64,000 bases of DNA from Polytrichum commune (Eukaryota > Streptophyta > Polytrichopsida > Polytrichales > Polytrichaceae): contig OX485803.1 in NCBI GenBank assembly GCA_950295325.1, positions 62,699,554 through 62,763,553 on the forward strand, read 5' to 3'. The translations under genes and the position numbers were made by a program. Position 1 is the stretch's first letter. Each line of letters opens with the position of its first letter. Shown piece by piece: positions 44,901 through 55,765 of the stretch. The notes beneath the pieces were generated by a model. It saw only the letters and a list, made by a program, of their open reading frames with translations, made no database searches and was not told where the DNA came from.

Positions 44901-46175
44901 AGCTACTTCCTATCTACAAATGAGGATACATATAGAAGACTCTAGATTTATGAATGTTGTCCTTATCAATGATATATTACTATTGAATGGCAATGTGTGC
45001 AATTATATATATTGAGGGTGGATAATCACAATGTTGATATGGAATACCTAGTTTTTACACAATCATTGATCTATTTTAGGTACTTCACCCATTGTGCAAC
45101 CCACTCTTTGTAGGGGATAATACACGTTGATATCCTACAACAAACGGTGAACTGCAAGAGTGCGTTGTCCTAGTATTAATTGGCACATGTGGCTGGTTTA
45201 GGTTGGTTGTCTAATCAAGACCAAACTCTGGCTCATTTTAGAGATCATTATACATCAACAATCACTTGTAACTACATTCTACTTGAAGAGCGAGTTCTAA
45301 CACCATATGTGGCTCATTCTATTTGGCTACCAAACTTTTGGTATTTCAAGGACCATCCCTAGCGCAGAGCCAATACCCATGTCTTGATTAAAGAGACCCA
45401 AATCTTCAAACTCAAGATGACACTTCTTGCTTCGGCTCCAATTCAATCAAACCAATTCCTCATTTGAAGGAGAAATCGGACACCAAGGAGGGAAGTTAGG
45501 GAAGTGATATGCCTACTCTACACCAAAATGGAGAAGGGTAAAGGGCTATCTTGTTCAAGAAAGTAAAGTTGAAATTTAAATTGCTTCTTTAATAGTGTAA
45601 ATGATGCTAAACCCATGCCCCTTTATGCACTCCTCCTAGGTTTGTAACAAGATCACATCTAAAACCCTCCAACTATTTTGGACAAAAGTGGGGGCAATTT
45701 TAGAACTTGTTGGCAGTTGAAAAAAATAAGTGGCTAGGGCAAAATTTACGTAGCTGGCTAGAGGTGGGCCCAATTATGTTTTTGTTTAACTCCCATACAC
45801 AAAAACTATAAGAGCTTAAATTTTAAATTGGTAGATGGCCCTAAAACCAACACAAGTTGGAAGATTAATGTAAGATTAGTTTATGCATCTTTATGTAGTT
45901 ATCATGCACGATTCTAGGACATTGGTATTGAGTGGATTGTAAGTTCTAGTGCATGAGCAGTTTTGGGACAAGAACATTAGGTGTTTGGGGGCAAAAGTGA
46001 GGTTGGCTTTTGGGTGGATTACTTATAACTATTGTAGTATGTTCAAACAAGGTTTAATGCATTTTTTGTTCTACAATGTCTAAGCCAATTTGCATAGCAT
46101 AAATCCATGTGAACTCCAAGAATAAGCTGAAATGCTCAAAGAGTCACTGGTTTAAGCACCTATACCTTGGGCGAG
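41913..46175. other. PP1 3' region and long spacer
   Basis: The first 0.8-1 kb after the PP1 stop is less AT-rich and probably contains its 3' UTR. Family B fragments in reverse orientation occur at about 42955-43075 and 43380-43500. An ORF pair at 43883-44315 (ASCVKDVGSYIWAAHGITSQ in one frame, then a frameshift) looks protein-like but is not recognised. No other gene or bounded element was found to 46175. Confidence 0.45.
42955..43500 (-). repeat. Dispersed repeat family B, partial inverted copy
   Basis: Two diverged fragments match family B copies at 21.5 and 54.6 kb: TGATTGGTGTGTGGTTGGGT, AAGACACATGCTTAAAAGAG and GAGTGGATTACGTCTTCAAA near 42980-43050, and a second similar block (AAGACATGTGTTC, GGAGTATGTGCTCA) near 43425-43460. 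Boundaries are vague. Confidence 0.4.
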
Positions 46176-47058
46176 GACTACACACTAAGGGTCGCTTCAC
46201 ACTATGGCCGTCGAAGTTGAGAGGCTGTGGGATTGAGTGGCCAAACTTTGTTGAGAGTCCAAAGAAATGGGTTGAAAATACCCAATAAAATATAGGAATT
46301 GGAGCCTTTGGCCGGGCATAGTATGAAGCCTCCAAAGGCCAAGCCCAAAGCTCAAACCCAAAGGAGCATCCCACTTTATTCCTTGCCCAAAACAACCCCT
46401 CTGATCTAACGGCCAAGATCTTGTCATTAATTGAATTTTTTTATGAAAAAAATTGACAGCCTCTCGACCATAGGTTGGGTTTCCATTCCTATCTAACCCA
46501 AACTTCCTTCGAGAGTCCGTCGCCTTCTTCAAAAAGTAATCATTTTAAATTGCGACAACCTTTGGACTTTGGCCTTAGTGTGAAGGCTTGAGAGGCCGAA
46601 CTCTTGGTTTCTTGCAATTTGACTGATGAAAATCGATGGCCTCTCGACCTTTGGCCATAGTGTGAAGCGCCCCTTAAATGTTGTATTTAGTGTCACCAAT
46701 TCTATTTGTCTTGTTCAATACTGAATGTAAACCGCCCGTGTAGTGTCACTAACACCAAATGCAAACCTAACACTATTTGTCATTCCTTGTGAATGTTTTT
46801 GAGCATTATAGATTTACAATGTACATATACTGTCACTTACTACGTGATTTTTCATCCAAATTTTAATCACCCATGACAGAGTATATTTCATTACAGAAAT
46901 GTTAAGATGCAAAATATATCAAACTAAAAGTGGATGAACTAAAAGTAAGTTGGGACGACAATACATGTAAAGTTATTAATAAGTAGTATCATTAGAAAAA
47001 TTACCACAACGGCATAAAAACATCATGTGACAATAAATAATTTTTTTTAGTGTAGACA
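46176..47058. mobile_element. TIR element family D, interrupted copy
   Basis: Second copy of the family D element of laccase intron 3. It starts GGACTACACACTAA, is cut there by a Harbinger-like insertion (46189-46674), resumes ATGTTGTATTTAGTGTCACC and ends TTTTTTTTAGTGTAG. Shared interior landmarks are CACCAATTCTA, AACACTATTTGTCATTCCTT and TTTAATCACCCATGACA. Non-coding. Confidence 0.65.
46189..46674. mobile_element. Harbinger-like MITE nested in family D element
   Basis: 486-bp element with ends GGGTCGCTTCACACTATGGC and GGCCATAGTGTGAAGCGCCCCT, flanked by TAA (46186-46188 and 46675-46677). Removing it rebuilds the family D terminus CTACACACTAAATG, in line with the intron-3 copy. The interior repeats GTTGAGAGGC/GCCTCTCGACC motifs (46212, 46460, 46640), so the ends form extended inverted repeats. 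Ends resemble those at 24758-25979. Confidence 0.78.
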
Positions 47059-47677
47059 CCCATCTCTTTGAACTGGACACCATCACTATTACCAAGGTGA
47101 AGGGAGTTCAATAAAATCATGATCTTCAAAAATTTCAAGTCCTTTCGTCTACACTAATTTGGGGTTTCCGATGCTAACAATAGGTTTTAATCATCTAAAC
47201 AAAGGAAATTGCAAGATATAATATAATTGACAGCATTTTCACCTTGGGTAATGTTGATGGAGCCCACCTCTAAGAGGTGGTGTGATTTGTGTAGCCCTGA
47301 CCCTATACCTTAGAACCACACCAAATCTTTCATTCATCCATGGCTTCCGACATTCATCCCCCCTCTCCCCTCTCTTCACTCTCACTCATTTGGTGCTCTC
47401 TTTGCATTTGTTTCACTAGCCTGGCGCACATGGGCCCAACCAACCTTAGGTGCCTGCCACATGAGTGGCAGCGGCACTTCATGCACAGGCTAGGAAATAC
47501 ATGTAGGCTGAGGCAACCACGTCACTGCCGGCATGCTGGATCTGCCACACGGCAGGCACACAGTCACCGCCCTGTGCAGCTGCGAGGAAGCTCCCGCTGG
47601 TCTGCAGCAGTCGGCCAACAGACTAGTTTCTGCTTTCATTCCAGGGTAAACTCTTTTCTGTGCTGTGATTCTTCGGG

Positions 47678-49121
47678 TTGCAGCTGCTTAGCTCTGCATT
47701 CATAGTCCCTAAATATGGACGCCGACGTCCGGAGGCTCGTGATTTTGTTGGTGTTTCAAATGTCATTGCTTTGCACGATGGAAAGTTTGTCGAAAGATGT
47801 GTGTGTTATCTCTTTGTGGCATTGACAACAATTGTGTTGCGTGACGGTCGCGGCGCAGGGATTGAGGAGAGTGTGTGCAAGGCAGCCACGACGTCTATGG
47901 GCTCATGAGAGAGGGATGGGAGAACCGGGATTTTTCGATTGAAACCTTCTTGGCTCGTTCAATGCCAGAGAATTCAAAGCACGCATGCGTATGAACGTCT
48001 TCACATTTGAGTACTTGTGTTCAACGCTCGCACCGTCATTGCTGAAACAAGACACAAACATGAGGTCAGCAATTCGTATTCAAGTAAAGGTGGCGGTGGC
48101 GATCTCTAGATTGGCCACAGGTAATTTCATGCAAACCATTGCCGATTTGTATAGAATTGGTCTTTTAACCAGTCAATTGGCAGTCACCTAGTCCACTGGT
48201 GCAATCAAAACAGTCTTGTTGAAGAAATTCATACATTGGCCTTCCACGTCTACTATAGAGAAATTTGTTAGCGAATTTAAAAATTTGCATCAAATACCTT
48301 ATGTGGTTGAGACAGTGGATGACTCACACATACCCATCGGTGCACCTCGCTTTTATGCGGCATATTATTACAACCGAAAAGAATTTCACGCAATATTGTT
48401 GCAGGGTGTGGTGTCTAATAAATGCATGTTCTGGGATTTTGACATAGGCTGGGTAGGTTCATTGCACGATGCCAACTTGTGGGGTAGGACCGCGATCGGT
48501 CAGTTTTGTGAGGCATGAAAGTTATTACCATATGCCTTGGTTGGGGATGCCGCATACTCTTGCCGCCCATGGATGTTGACGCCATATAGGGGACACAAAG
48601 ACGGGTTGACTCAAGAGGAATACAAATGGAACTTCGTCCAGAACTCCACTCGCATGTGCATTGAGTGGGCTTTCGGGATGCTAAAAGGTAGGTGGAGAAT
48701 TATGTTAAAGAGGATTGACGTGCATTTGAAGAATGTGTCCGAACTGGTTAGTACATGCCTTGTTCTACACAACATGTGCATCATTTTTTGAGATGAATTT
48801 TGGAAAACTAAATGGATGCAAGAGGCAGCGGAGGAGGTGCACAATGGATTGATACTAGGAAAAATTTATCGGCCATCGTCACATGCGATATTTGCTGTTG
48901 CCAACCATGCACTGCAAAGCTTGGCTGACATTGAGGAGAACTCTAGGGACACATTGAAATACATGCCACAAGAGGCGGCAAGAGAGTTTCAAATTTCAAT
49001 GAGCACAGATGACAAGACATTCAAGGAATTGTGTGCAAGAAGAAATGACATTGCTAAAAACTTGTGGCTAGCAAAGACAAAGGCGTGCGTAGCAGAGACA
49101 TTTCCTATGGACGTCGAATAG
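47678..49121 (+). pseudogene. PIF/Harbinger transposase (ALP1-like), broken
   Basis: DDE_Tnp_4-type transposase. From 47985 one frame reads RMRMNVFTFEYLCSTLAPSL, then LATGNFMQTIADLYRIGL, ETVDDSHIPIGAPRF (first catalytic Asp), FDIGWVGSLHDANLWGR, VGDAAYSCRPWMLTPYRG (second Asp) and CIEWAFGMLKGRW (Glu). Three in-frame stops interrupt it: TAG at 48189, TGA at 48516, TGA at 48789; the frame is otherwise unbroken to the TAG at 49119. Upstream (47678-47980) the N-terminal part continues in other frames (VSNVIALHDGKFVERCVCYL, then REGWENRDFSIETFL), implying at least two small indels. The DDE residues survive, so decay is recent, but the protein cannot be made. It converges on the Myb/SANT partner gene 27 bp away. 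Confidence 0.85.
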
Positions 49122-49147
49122 TTACATGTCAGACAGTACGTGACTGC

Positions 49148-50865
49148 CTACAACTTGTCTACCAATTTCTGCATGGTTTGTTGCATGCTCATAAGTAAAG
49201 CCATCTTTATGTCATCGTTGGCCTTCAAGCTCTCCATTAGACCCTTGCTACTCTCACGAATCTCACCTATGCATCGCTCCATAAACATGTCCTCCTTCCG
49301 CATAGGCTCCGGCGATTTGGATGAGCTCTTCCCACTCTTTTGCTCTGTGGTGTTCGTTTCCGATGTTGTCGTGCACTTCACTCCATCTCCACCCACCGCA
49401 CTGGCGTGCGCATGCGACACAACGTTCACTCGGTCAAACATGAATTCGTCAACCAATTGAAACCAATGGCATTTCTCTGAACGTTGCGAACCGGGCTTCA
49501 AGTTCAAAGCCTTGTCCTCCTTGTAGTCGTTGTAGATGACACTCCACTTTTGGCGACATGCCTCGCTAACATTCGGAAAATCTGGGCACATAGAAACAAG
49601 TTTCGTGTGTAGCCGCGACCAATTGTCCACACCTACACATGAATCCGGAGTTTAAGAAGCCTCTTCAAGTAAAAAACTGACGGAGATTTTTTTTCAATCG
49701 TGAATGAAAGCAATTTCAAGTACACACATGCCTAAACAACTCCGATATCATGCACAGAAATTGAACAAGGCGAAAAGAAACAATAACATTGCACAAATTA
49801 AGGAAGCACTGTTGCAAAATTCAGGAGATTTGAAGAAAAACAAAACAGAGACTGCTACAGCAATCTATTGAAAGCTTAAATCTGCAACATGCTGCAATCT
49901 GCACCAACCTGAAATCTGTAAAACTGCTGTAAAACTGCTGTAAAACTGTAATTCTATAATATCTGCATTCCGAAATCCTAAAACTGCTGTAATCCTATAA
50001 ACCTGAAATTTGAAAACATGAAATCTGTAAATCTGCTGGAATCTGTAAACCTGAAATCTGAAATCCTAAAACTGCTGTAATTTGGTGTAATCTGGAATCT
50101 GTAAATGTGAAATGTAAAAATTTGAAAATTTGAAAATTGAAAGCTGGAAACTGAAATCTGCAGGAACCTGAAATTTGTAAAACTGCTGCAAATCTGTAAT
50201 TGTGCAAATGTGAAATCTTAAATCCTAGACTTGCTCTAATCAGCTGTAAACATGAATCTGTAAATTTGCTATAATTTAGAAATCTGGAATCTTGCAAAAG
50301 ATGGCCGCATGGGAAGAGGAATGTGGAAATTCCACCAATTTAGGGTTGGAAGACAATACACAAAAAATGAAGAGCAAACATCACCTTGCTTCGGGGGTGC
50401 GGAGAAAGTGCTATGCATTTCTCCATGAATGCTAATCAACTGGATGACCCAATGGTCCTTCCAATGCCTAGCGCTCTTCTGAACATCGACGTCGTCCTTC
50501 ACGTCGTCCAATTCCACGATTTCTGGTTTTTTCCGAGCCACTCTCCGCTTCTTGGTGGACTTCGTTTGGTCTATGCCACATTCTTGTGAAGCCCGCTTTC
50601 GAAAGCCCGCCGAGAAGCCGGCGTTGCCGCTGAGCGTGCCTTGGACGGGAGGTGCAAACCCACCACCCGGAGGCTGAGGCATGAAGGTGTGAGGGAAGAG
50701 AAACGGAATTTGACTGCCATGGTGTGGAAAACCTGGAAAGAATGGTGGAGGGGGGATGCTACTTCCTTGTACACGTACCTCGCCGCCTACAGCAGGAGGG
50801 TTGCTAGTGGGGACGTGAATTGAATTGTTGGGAATGCCGTCTCGTGGAGGTCCCTGTGAATCCAT
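49148..50865 (-). CDS. Harbinger Myb/SANT-like partner protein
   Basis: Second ORF of a PIF/Harbinger element: a DNA-binding Myb/SANT-like (trihelix-type) protein that in characterised elements binds transposon ends and helps the transposase enter the nucleus. Two exons on the minus strand: 50865-50385 and 49632-49148, intron 752 bp, GT-AG, 321 residues. The splice joins APPKQ to GVDNWSRLHTKLVSMC, placing the domain across the junction: HWKDHWVIQLISI, then NWSRLHTKL, then CRQKWSVIYNDYKEDKALN with the expected Trp spacing. The N-terminus is Pro/Gly-rich with a basic KSTKKRRVARKK nuclear-localisation-like stretch; the C-terminus is helical and Met/Lys-rich. The start chosen is MDSQGPPRD. No stop or frameshift is seen, unlike its transposase neighbour. 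Confidence 0.8.
49860..50290. repeat. Degenerate CTGTAAA/CTGCTG repeat in intron
   Basis: Within the Myb/SANT intron, about 430 bp are built from variants of AAATCTGTAAAACTGCTGTA, CCTGAAATCTG and TGGAATCTG. The units are short (about 10-20 bp) and imperfect, alternating with T-poor strand bias. Open frames through it are repetitive (ISGLQIPADLQISC type) and are not genes. Confidence 0.7.
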
Positions 50866-52049
50866 GGCAATGACAAGCAATAAACCAAGAAAATTGTAAC
50901 CAAGCGGAAGGGTTTCCAAAAAAACACTACAAAAAAAAAAACAAAAAACCAAGGAGTTCGATCGGTGATGGGCAGAGGGCGACGTTTATGGCATGTTGGA
51001 GTTCGATCGGTGATGGGTGAAGGCTTGTTGAAGCTTGCAGGTTGCTTGAAGCTCAGGGTTCTCGAAGCCTGTCTCCTCTCACAGCAAGCTTCTGGAGCCA
51101 GCACCGGGCAACAGCAGGGTCTTCCCTACGTGGCACCGCTGAGCGGTGGGCCAGGGTTGCCCGCGGAGGTAGGGGGCCTATATTCTTGGACTTCCAGGCG
51201 CTGGTGCCTGGAAGTTTTCTTGGAGGCCGGCAGTTGTCACGTCCGCTTCCCGCGGTTGGGACTGCCGGCCGTGAGGTAGGGCCTTCCCCTGCCAGGCCAA
51301 TCAGCTTCCTCCAATCCCTGCCGGTGCCCCCCGTGTGGCACCGGCCTTAGCCTCCGCCTGGCAGCCAGCCAAGTGGCCCCCCATGGTTGGTTGGTGGGGG
51401 CCGTATTTAAACCTTTATTGGAGGTTGATACGTCAAGCGAACACAAAGCGCCTTGCTGCGCCTGTCTCCGCCTTTCATTTACCCTATCCCGGTGTAAGGA
51501 GAGAGAAAGGAGAAAAAGGAAATTTGAATTCCGTAATAAGAAATTTGCAAAGAATTGCCTGAGGGAGGAGGGCGAATCCGTGGCTTCCGGACTGGGACGA
51601 AGGGCGGAGGCGGATGAGATTCATCGCCTGCGGACCGGCTGATCGTTGCACAGCGGCTGATGGTTGCCCATGTGCACGGCACTAGTACTATCCACGCTTC
51701 GCAACCCCCCAGCGCTTCGCAGTCCCAAGCGATTCGCGGTCTCCCGAAGTGCATTGCACCTCAAATTTCATGCAAAAACCAAGCAAGTAGCACCAAATTT
51801 CATGAACCAATCGCACATGCACTTGCCAAGCCTAGAACTCCACTCTTGGTAAGCCCTCAGAAGAGGATAAGGTGCGCGGTTTGCTCTGAGAGCACTTGAA
51901 TCCATGGCGCTAGGGTTTTCCATCTCAATCGCCATGGTGCTTCGGATTTTTGATGTTGTGGCAATGGTACATGGCCACCAGGTCTCCAGATTCCCGTGAG
52001 TTTCTTACAATCACTTTAACTTGGAGAATTTCTTGACAAGTTTCGGACG
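50866..52049. other. Harbinger right end and DAR GTPase upstream region
   Basis: From 50990 to about 51450 the sequence is GC-rich with several palindromes, for example CTTCCAGGC/GCCTGGAAG (51198-51221) and CCGGCAGT/ACTGCCGG (51224 and 51264). This resembles GC-rich stretches at 47400-47620 and probably belongs to the subterminal region of the same Harbinger element; exact termini were not found. From about 51480 the sequence looks like host promoter for the DAR GTPase gene. No additional gene is recognised. Confidence 0.4.
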
Positions 52050-52463
52050 AGTGTGCGGTGTGACTAGGTGAGTGTGGTTACTGTGCTCCGGGCTCCCTTT
52101 TGCTGCCTGAATTCCATGTTTGCAGAGCCATCCCTTGTGTGTAGCTGGAAATTCCTCACATTCTCTGTGCGAGTGTTACTCTGGACTCTGACTTTGAAAG
52201 ATTGAAATTCTCAGGGTTTAAGGTGAGGTGATTTTGTTTCCATTATTTTCTTTGAATTACTTCTTGGGTCAGATGGGTTGGAGGGAATTGTGTTAGTGTA
52301 AGCGGTGTGATTAGGTAAGTGTGGTTAGTGCGCTCAGAAACTTCTTTTGTTGATGTTATGAGAATATTCCTTTGTTGTTAGCAATTCTTCACATTTTTGT
52401 GTGAGTGTTACTTCGGACTCTGACTTTGCAAGAGTGAGAATTCTCAGGGTTTAAGGTGAAGTG
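52050..52463 (+). repeat. Duplicated leader unit before DAR GTPase
   Basis: Two imperfect direct copies of a roughly 170-180-bp unit (52050-52230 and 52297-52463). Each has GCGGTGTGA(C/T)TAGGT(G/A)AGTGTGGTTA near its start and CTCAGGGTTTAAGGTGA at its end. Each begins with a good donor (TAG|GTGAGT at 52067/68, TAG|GTAAGT at 52314/15) and ends with an acceptor TTCTCAG|GG (52214, 52447). They may be a duplicated 5' UTR intron of 147 and 133 bp. The second ends 26 bp before the gene's ATG. Confidence 0.6.
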
Positions 52464-52488
52464 AGGTTATTGCCCAATTTGACGAGCG

Positions 52489-54168
52489 ATGGCGGTCCAT
52501 GTGGTCTCGCGGATGTGGTCCGCAATGCCATTGAAGCAGAGTCTACAGATTTCGCCATCCTCCACCGAGAATGCCACAAAATTTTCAGCCAAGCCAAACA
52601 ATGCTAACCCTAAGAAGTTGCATTTGGTGCAAGTGAGGGCGGTGGCGAAGGCATCCACCACCAAGGTAGAGGATTGGGAAGCTCTGGACTCAGATGTGGA
52701 TTACTTGACAAGGTCGGCGCGGCTGGTGCAATGGTACCCGGGCCACATAGCAAAGGCCGAGAAAGCACTCAAGGAGCAGCTGAAACTGATGGATGTGGTG
52801 ATTGAAGTTCGGGATGCACGCATCCCGTTGGCAACTGCACATCCCGAAATCGATGACTGGATGGGTGAACATAAGCAGAAAATCCTTGTGTTGAACAGAG
52901 AAGATATGGTGTCTGCAGCCGATCGGGCTGCGTGGGGCGAGTATTTTGCAAAACAAGGAGTTAGTGTTTTGTACACGAACGGCCAGCGCGGTTCGGGGAC
53001 AATGAAGCTGGCAAGAATGGCCAAATCTGCTGCTACAGGTGTGTTTGGCGTTTTCCACTCTGTGGCCACAAAATTTGCAAACTTGTGTGCTCATGAAACA
53101 ATCTTTGTGCTTGCAGCTATCAGTCCTTGCATTTTTGTCCTCTGCTGAATCTTTGTTCCTCTTTGCGGAGATCCTTTTATTGGCGTTGTGGAGAGTATTA
53201 TATAGGGTTTTATTGGTGTCTGTGGGGACATGAACACCATCAACTCCAAAAGTTCCTATCTGCAGATTATCTGAAATATCATATGGGCAAGGCAATTGCA
53301 CTGTCCTTTTTCCTCAAAGATGTAAACCTTAGTTAGACACATATGTATAGCATAACATTCTTAAGTAGACTATTTAGGTTACAATGCAAATGGAATGATT
53401 CTTAGGTAATCTGGATACCTAAGATTGATTTTGTTGGGGACGCACATCTTGGTAGATGGGAGTCGAATATCATCCTATATTATCATGCGGACCTTTACCT
53501 GCAAGGGAATTTGCTTCAGTCCCAGTGTGGGGATGTAATGCCATTGTTGCATATCAGGTTGTGTTTGTTGCTTAAGGACATCTTTCTGAACGGGTTCCTT
53601 GGGCGCAGATATAAATGTGAGAAGAAGAGCGAAAGGACTTCTTCCACGCAATGTGAGGGCAGCTGTGGTTGGGTATCCGAATGTGGGCAAATCCTCGATT
53701 ATCAACCGACTTTTAAAACGAAAAATGTGCGATGCGGCACCAAGGCCGGGAGTCACGAAACACCTTCAGTGGGCGCGGGTTGTAGATGGGTTGGACCTGC
53801 TTGACGCACCAGGAGTGCTGCCGATGAGGATACAAGACCAGGCAGGTGCGACCCGATTAGCCATTTGCAACGACATAGGAGAGAATTCGTACGCAGCCGC
53901 AGGAGTGGCGGCTGTGCTCGTCGAGATGATCAAAAGGATTCCGACCGCAGGACCGAGGGCTTTAGCAGACAGGTATAAAATGGAGAATGTGGCTGGGATG
54001 TCGGGCGAGGATTTCCTGGAGGAGCTTGCGCAGATCCTGTTTCAAGGGAACGTCAATCAGGCTGCGCAACGGGTGTTACGGGATTTTAGAAAGGGAGGAT
54101 TTGGCTGGATGGCTTTAGAGAGGCCACCGATGGCAAGGGAACAACAAGAAGATGATGATGATTACTGA
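52489..54168 (+). CDS. DGP3: Chloroplast circularly permuted GTPase (DAR GTPase 3)
   Basis: YlqF/RbgA-family GTPase acting in plastid ribosome assembly (role inferred from family). Two exons, 52489-53038 and 53609-54168, GT-AG intron of 570 bp, 369 residues, close to the family length. The first about 60 residues are Ser/Lys-rich with few acidic residues, consistent with a chloroplast transit peptide. GTPase motifs occur in permuted order: G4 NRED (136-139), G5 near TNGQRGSG (163-170), G1 GYPNVGKSS (205-213), G2 region RPGVTK (229-234), G3 DAPG (249-252). Upstream family marks are WYPGHIAKA (82-90) and [10 protein letters not shown] (104-113). The C-terminus has [16 protein letters not shown] and an acidic tail. 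The start is the first ATG after the duplicated leader. The gene symbol follows DAR GTPase naming and is tentative. Confidence 0.93.
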
Positions 54169-54267
54169 AATCCTCCATCCCTTAGGTGCGTGTCGTTTCT
54201 GAAGGATTCCAATGTACTTTTAGTAGGCGATATCTGGTTATTTATAATCATTCTTAGTAATCTGAGG

Positions 54268-54560
54268 CAGTGTCCTTGAGATTTTTGGCAATCTTTTGGG
54301 CAATCTTTTGGGCAATTTTGGGCAAATTCACTCGAGATTCAAGTGTTTCTTGGTTATCATGAGTGCATCAGGGTCGAAATCCAACTGGTTACATGTTTAA
54401 TTTTTTGGGTTAATTTAAGGTATATTTTATGTATCCCTCTGGAACAAGCGGTAATTGCCTAAATACTTGAACTTGAACCGGTTATTTCTCATACTGAACT
54501 GGCTCATGTGTAACTAGTGGTTGGATCTCCCTGTTCATAGATTTGAGGGGCCATCTATCA
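54268..54560 (+). repeat. Dispersed repeat family C, copy 4
   Basis: Diverged copy just downstream of the DAR GTPase gene, from GTGTCCTTGAGATTTTTGG to TGTGTAACTAGTGGTTGG, with CTTGAACTTGAACC and TTATTTCTCATACTGAACTG between. It includes a local expansion of GGGCAATCTTTT. It supports the TA insertion site inferred for the 9964-10389 MITE. Confidence 0.55.
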
Positions 54561-54584
54561 TATACTACTTGAGGTATGCGGCCC

Positions 54585-54930
54585 TTACTAGGTTACTTCT
54601 TAAACAGACACCTATATTTGATGGTGTGTGGTTAGGTGTTGATCTAAGAACAGACACCAGAAAGACGTGCTTTAAAAATGAGATTGGACTACGTGCTCAG
54701 AATTTTGTTAAATATATTAGATTCAATAACAAACATAATGTGGGGGGATGTATATGACCATTTAATGAGCTTGGAGAATGTTCACTTTGATGATGAATAA
54801 GATATTCATATGACCTCCAAAAAAATGAAGAAAATGGCCACAGCCGTGGGCACGATTTGGAAATGTCAATCATCTCGCATCCATTGCATGTATCATATTC
54901 TAAGAAGTGGGTGCAGACTTTCATGTGCCC
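54585..54930 (-). repeat. Dispersed repeat family B, inverted copy
   Basis: Reverse copy of family B with GGTGTGTGGTTAGGTGTTGA, GAGATTGGACTACGTGCTCA, GACCATTTAATGAGCTTGGA and ATATTCTAAGAAGTGGGTGC landmarks. Aligns best with 21475-21790. Confidence 0.55.
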
Positions 54931-55765
54931 ATTGAAGGCTTGCTTACCTTATAAGATCTTTGAGTACCTAAAAGTGAAAGAATCTGTGTGTGGTTGCCTG
55001 TGCACCTACGTTTTTGAATGTCTGCTCCAGGTTGTTTGCAAAGGACTTTGACCAAAATGCACATCTGGTTAATGTAATGCCTTAATGTAATGGAATAGCC
55101 AATGAAGAAATCATACTCCATGAGTGATTCTAAGGACATTTAATCAGTGATTATCCAGGCTACATATATATGTCCTATTAACATGTACACTGATATGTGC
55201 AATTCGGTTGCCCCATGCTAACTTATCGACATTCCACACTATTTTGAATATTTGTCACCACAGTATGTGGTAACGAATGAAGGATATCTTTTTTAAAACT
55301 GTGGTTGCTATACAGATTGATAAACAAAGCTACAAGTTTTTTGTGATCTGATTTTGACCTAAGGTAATTTGCATGGGTAAAGAGGCAATGCATTCCTTAT
55401 TGCAACCTAATTGCAATATCAATGTAGTATGTATGGGTTCTATGTGTGAGCATACACTAAGATGGCCAATATCTAAAGTGACAAGAGTTTAACACCATAT
55501 GGAAGTTTTGATATGCCTCTTGACAATCGCTATCAAACCATGTGTTGGATAGTCTACCTCGTTATTTGCCACCTAGTTTTTTTTAGAGAGGATGGGTTGA
55601 GCAATGCGTAGTATCAAGTGTAACCAAGCTTGAGTGTGGTCATCTAATGAAGTGTAGGTCTCGCCTTGCACAAAAGTGAGTTCATGTTTGACATTCAAAA
55701 CATATTGGCTACCTTCTTAGGATTGGGATGGAGAATTTGACCTTGACTAGATTGAGTTGGAAGCC
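54931..55765. other. Spacer without recognised genes
   Basis: About 0.8 kb of AT-rich sequence with no gene, element terminus or repeat that I can define. Confidence 0.5.

Noticed and set aside
50269-50384. Extension of the Myb/SANT exon into LQISKL-type sequence
   Set aside because: A good donor at 50385/50384 joins the domain correctly to 49632; the extension is repetitive intron.
47260-51460. Exact termini of the 47-51 kb Harbinger element
   Set aside because: Candidate ends (GGAGCCCACC near 47263, GGTGGGGGCC near 51391) are weak and lack a TWA duplication, so no boundaries are claimed.
52690-53301. 203-codon minus-strand frame over the DAR GTPase gene
   Set aside because: Antisense shadow of a gene with all GTPase motifs.
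53139-53336. Extra DAR GTPase exons inside the intron
   Set aside because: The 570-bp intron joins the flanking exons in phase with family-typical sequence on both sides; frames within it have no similarity to the family.
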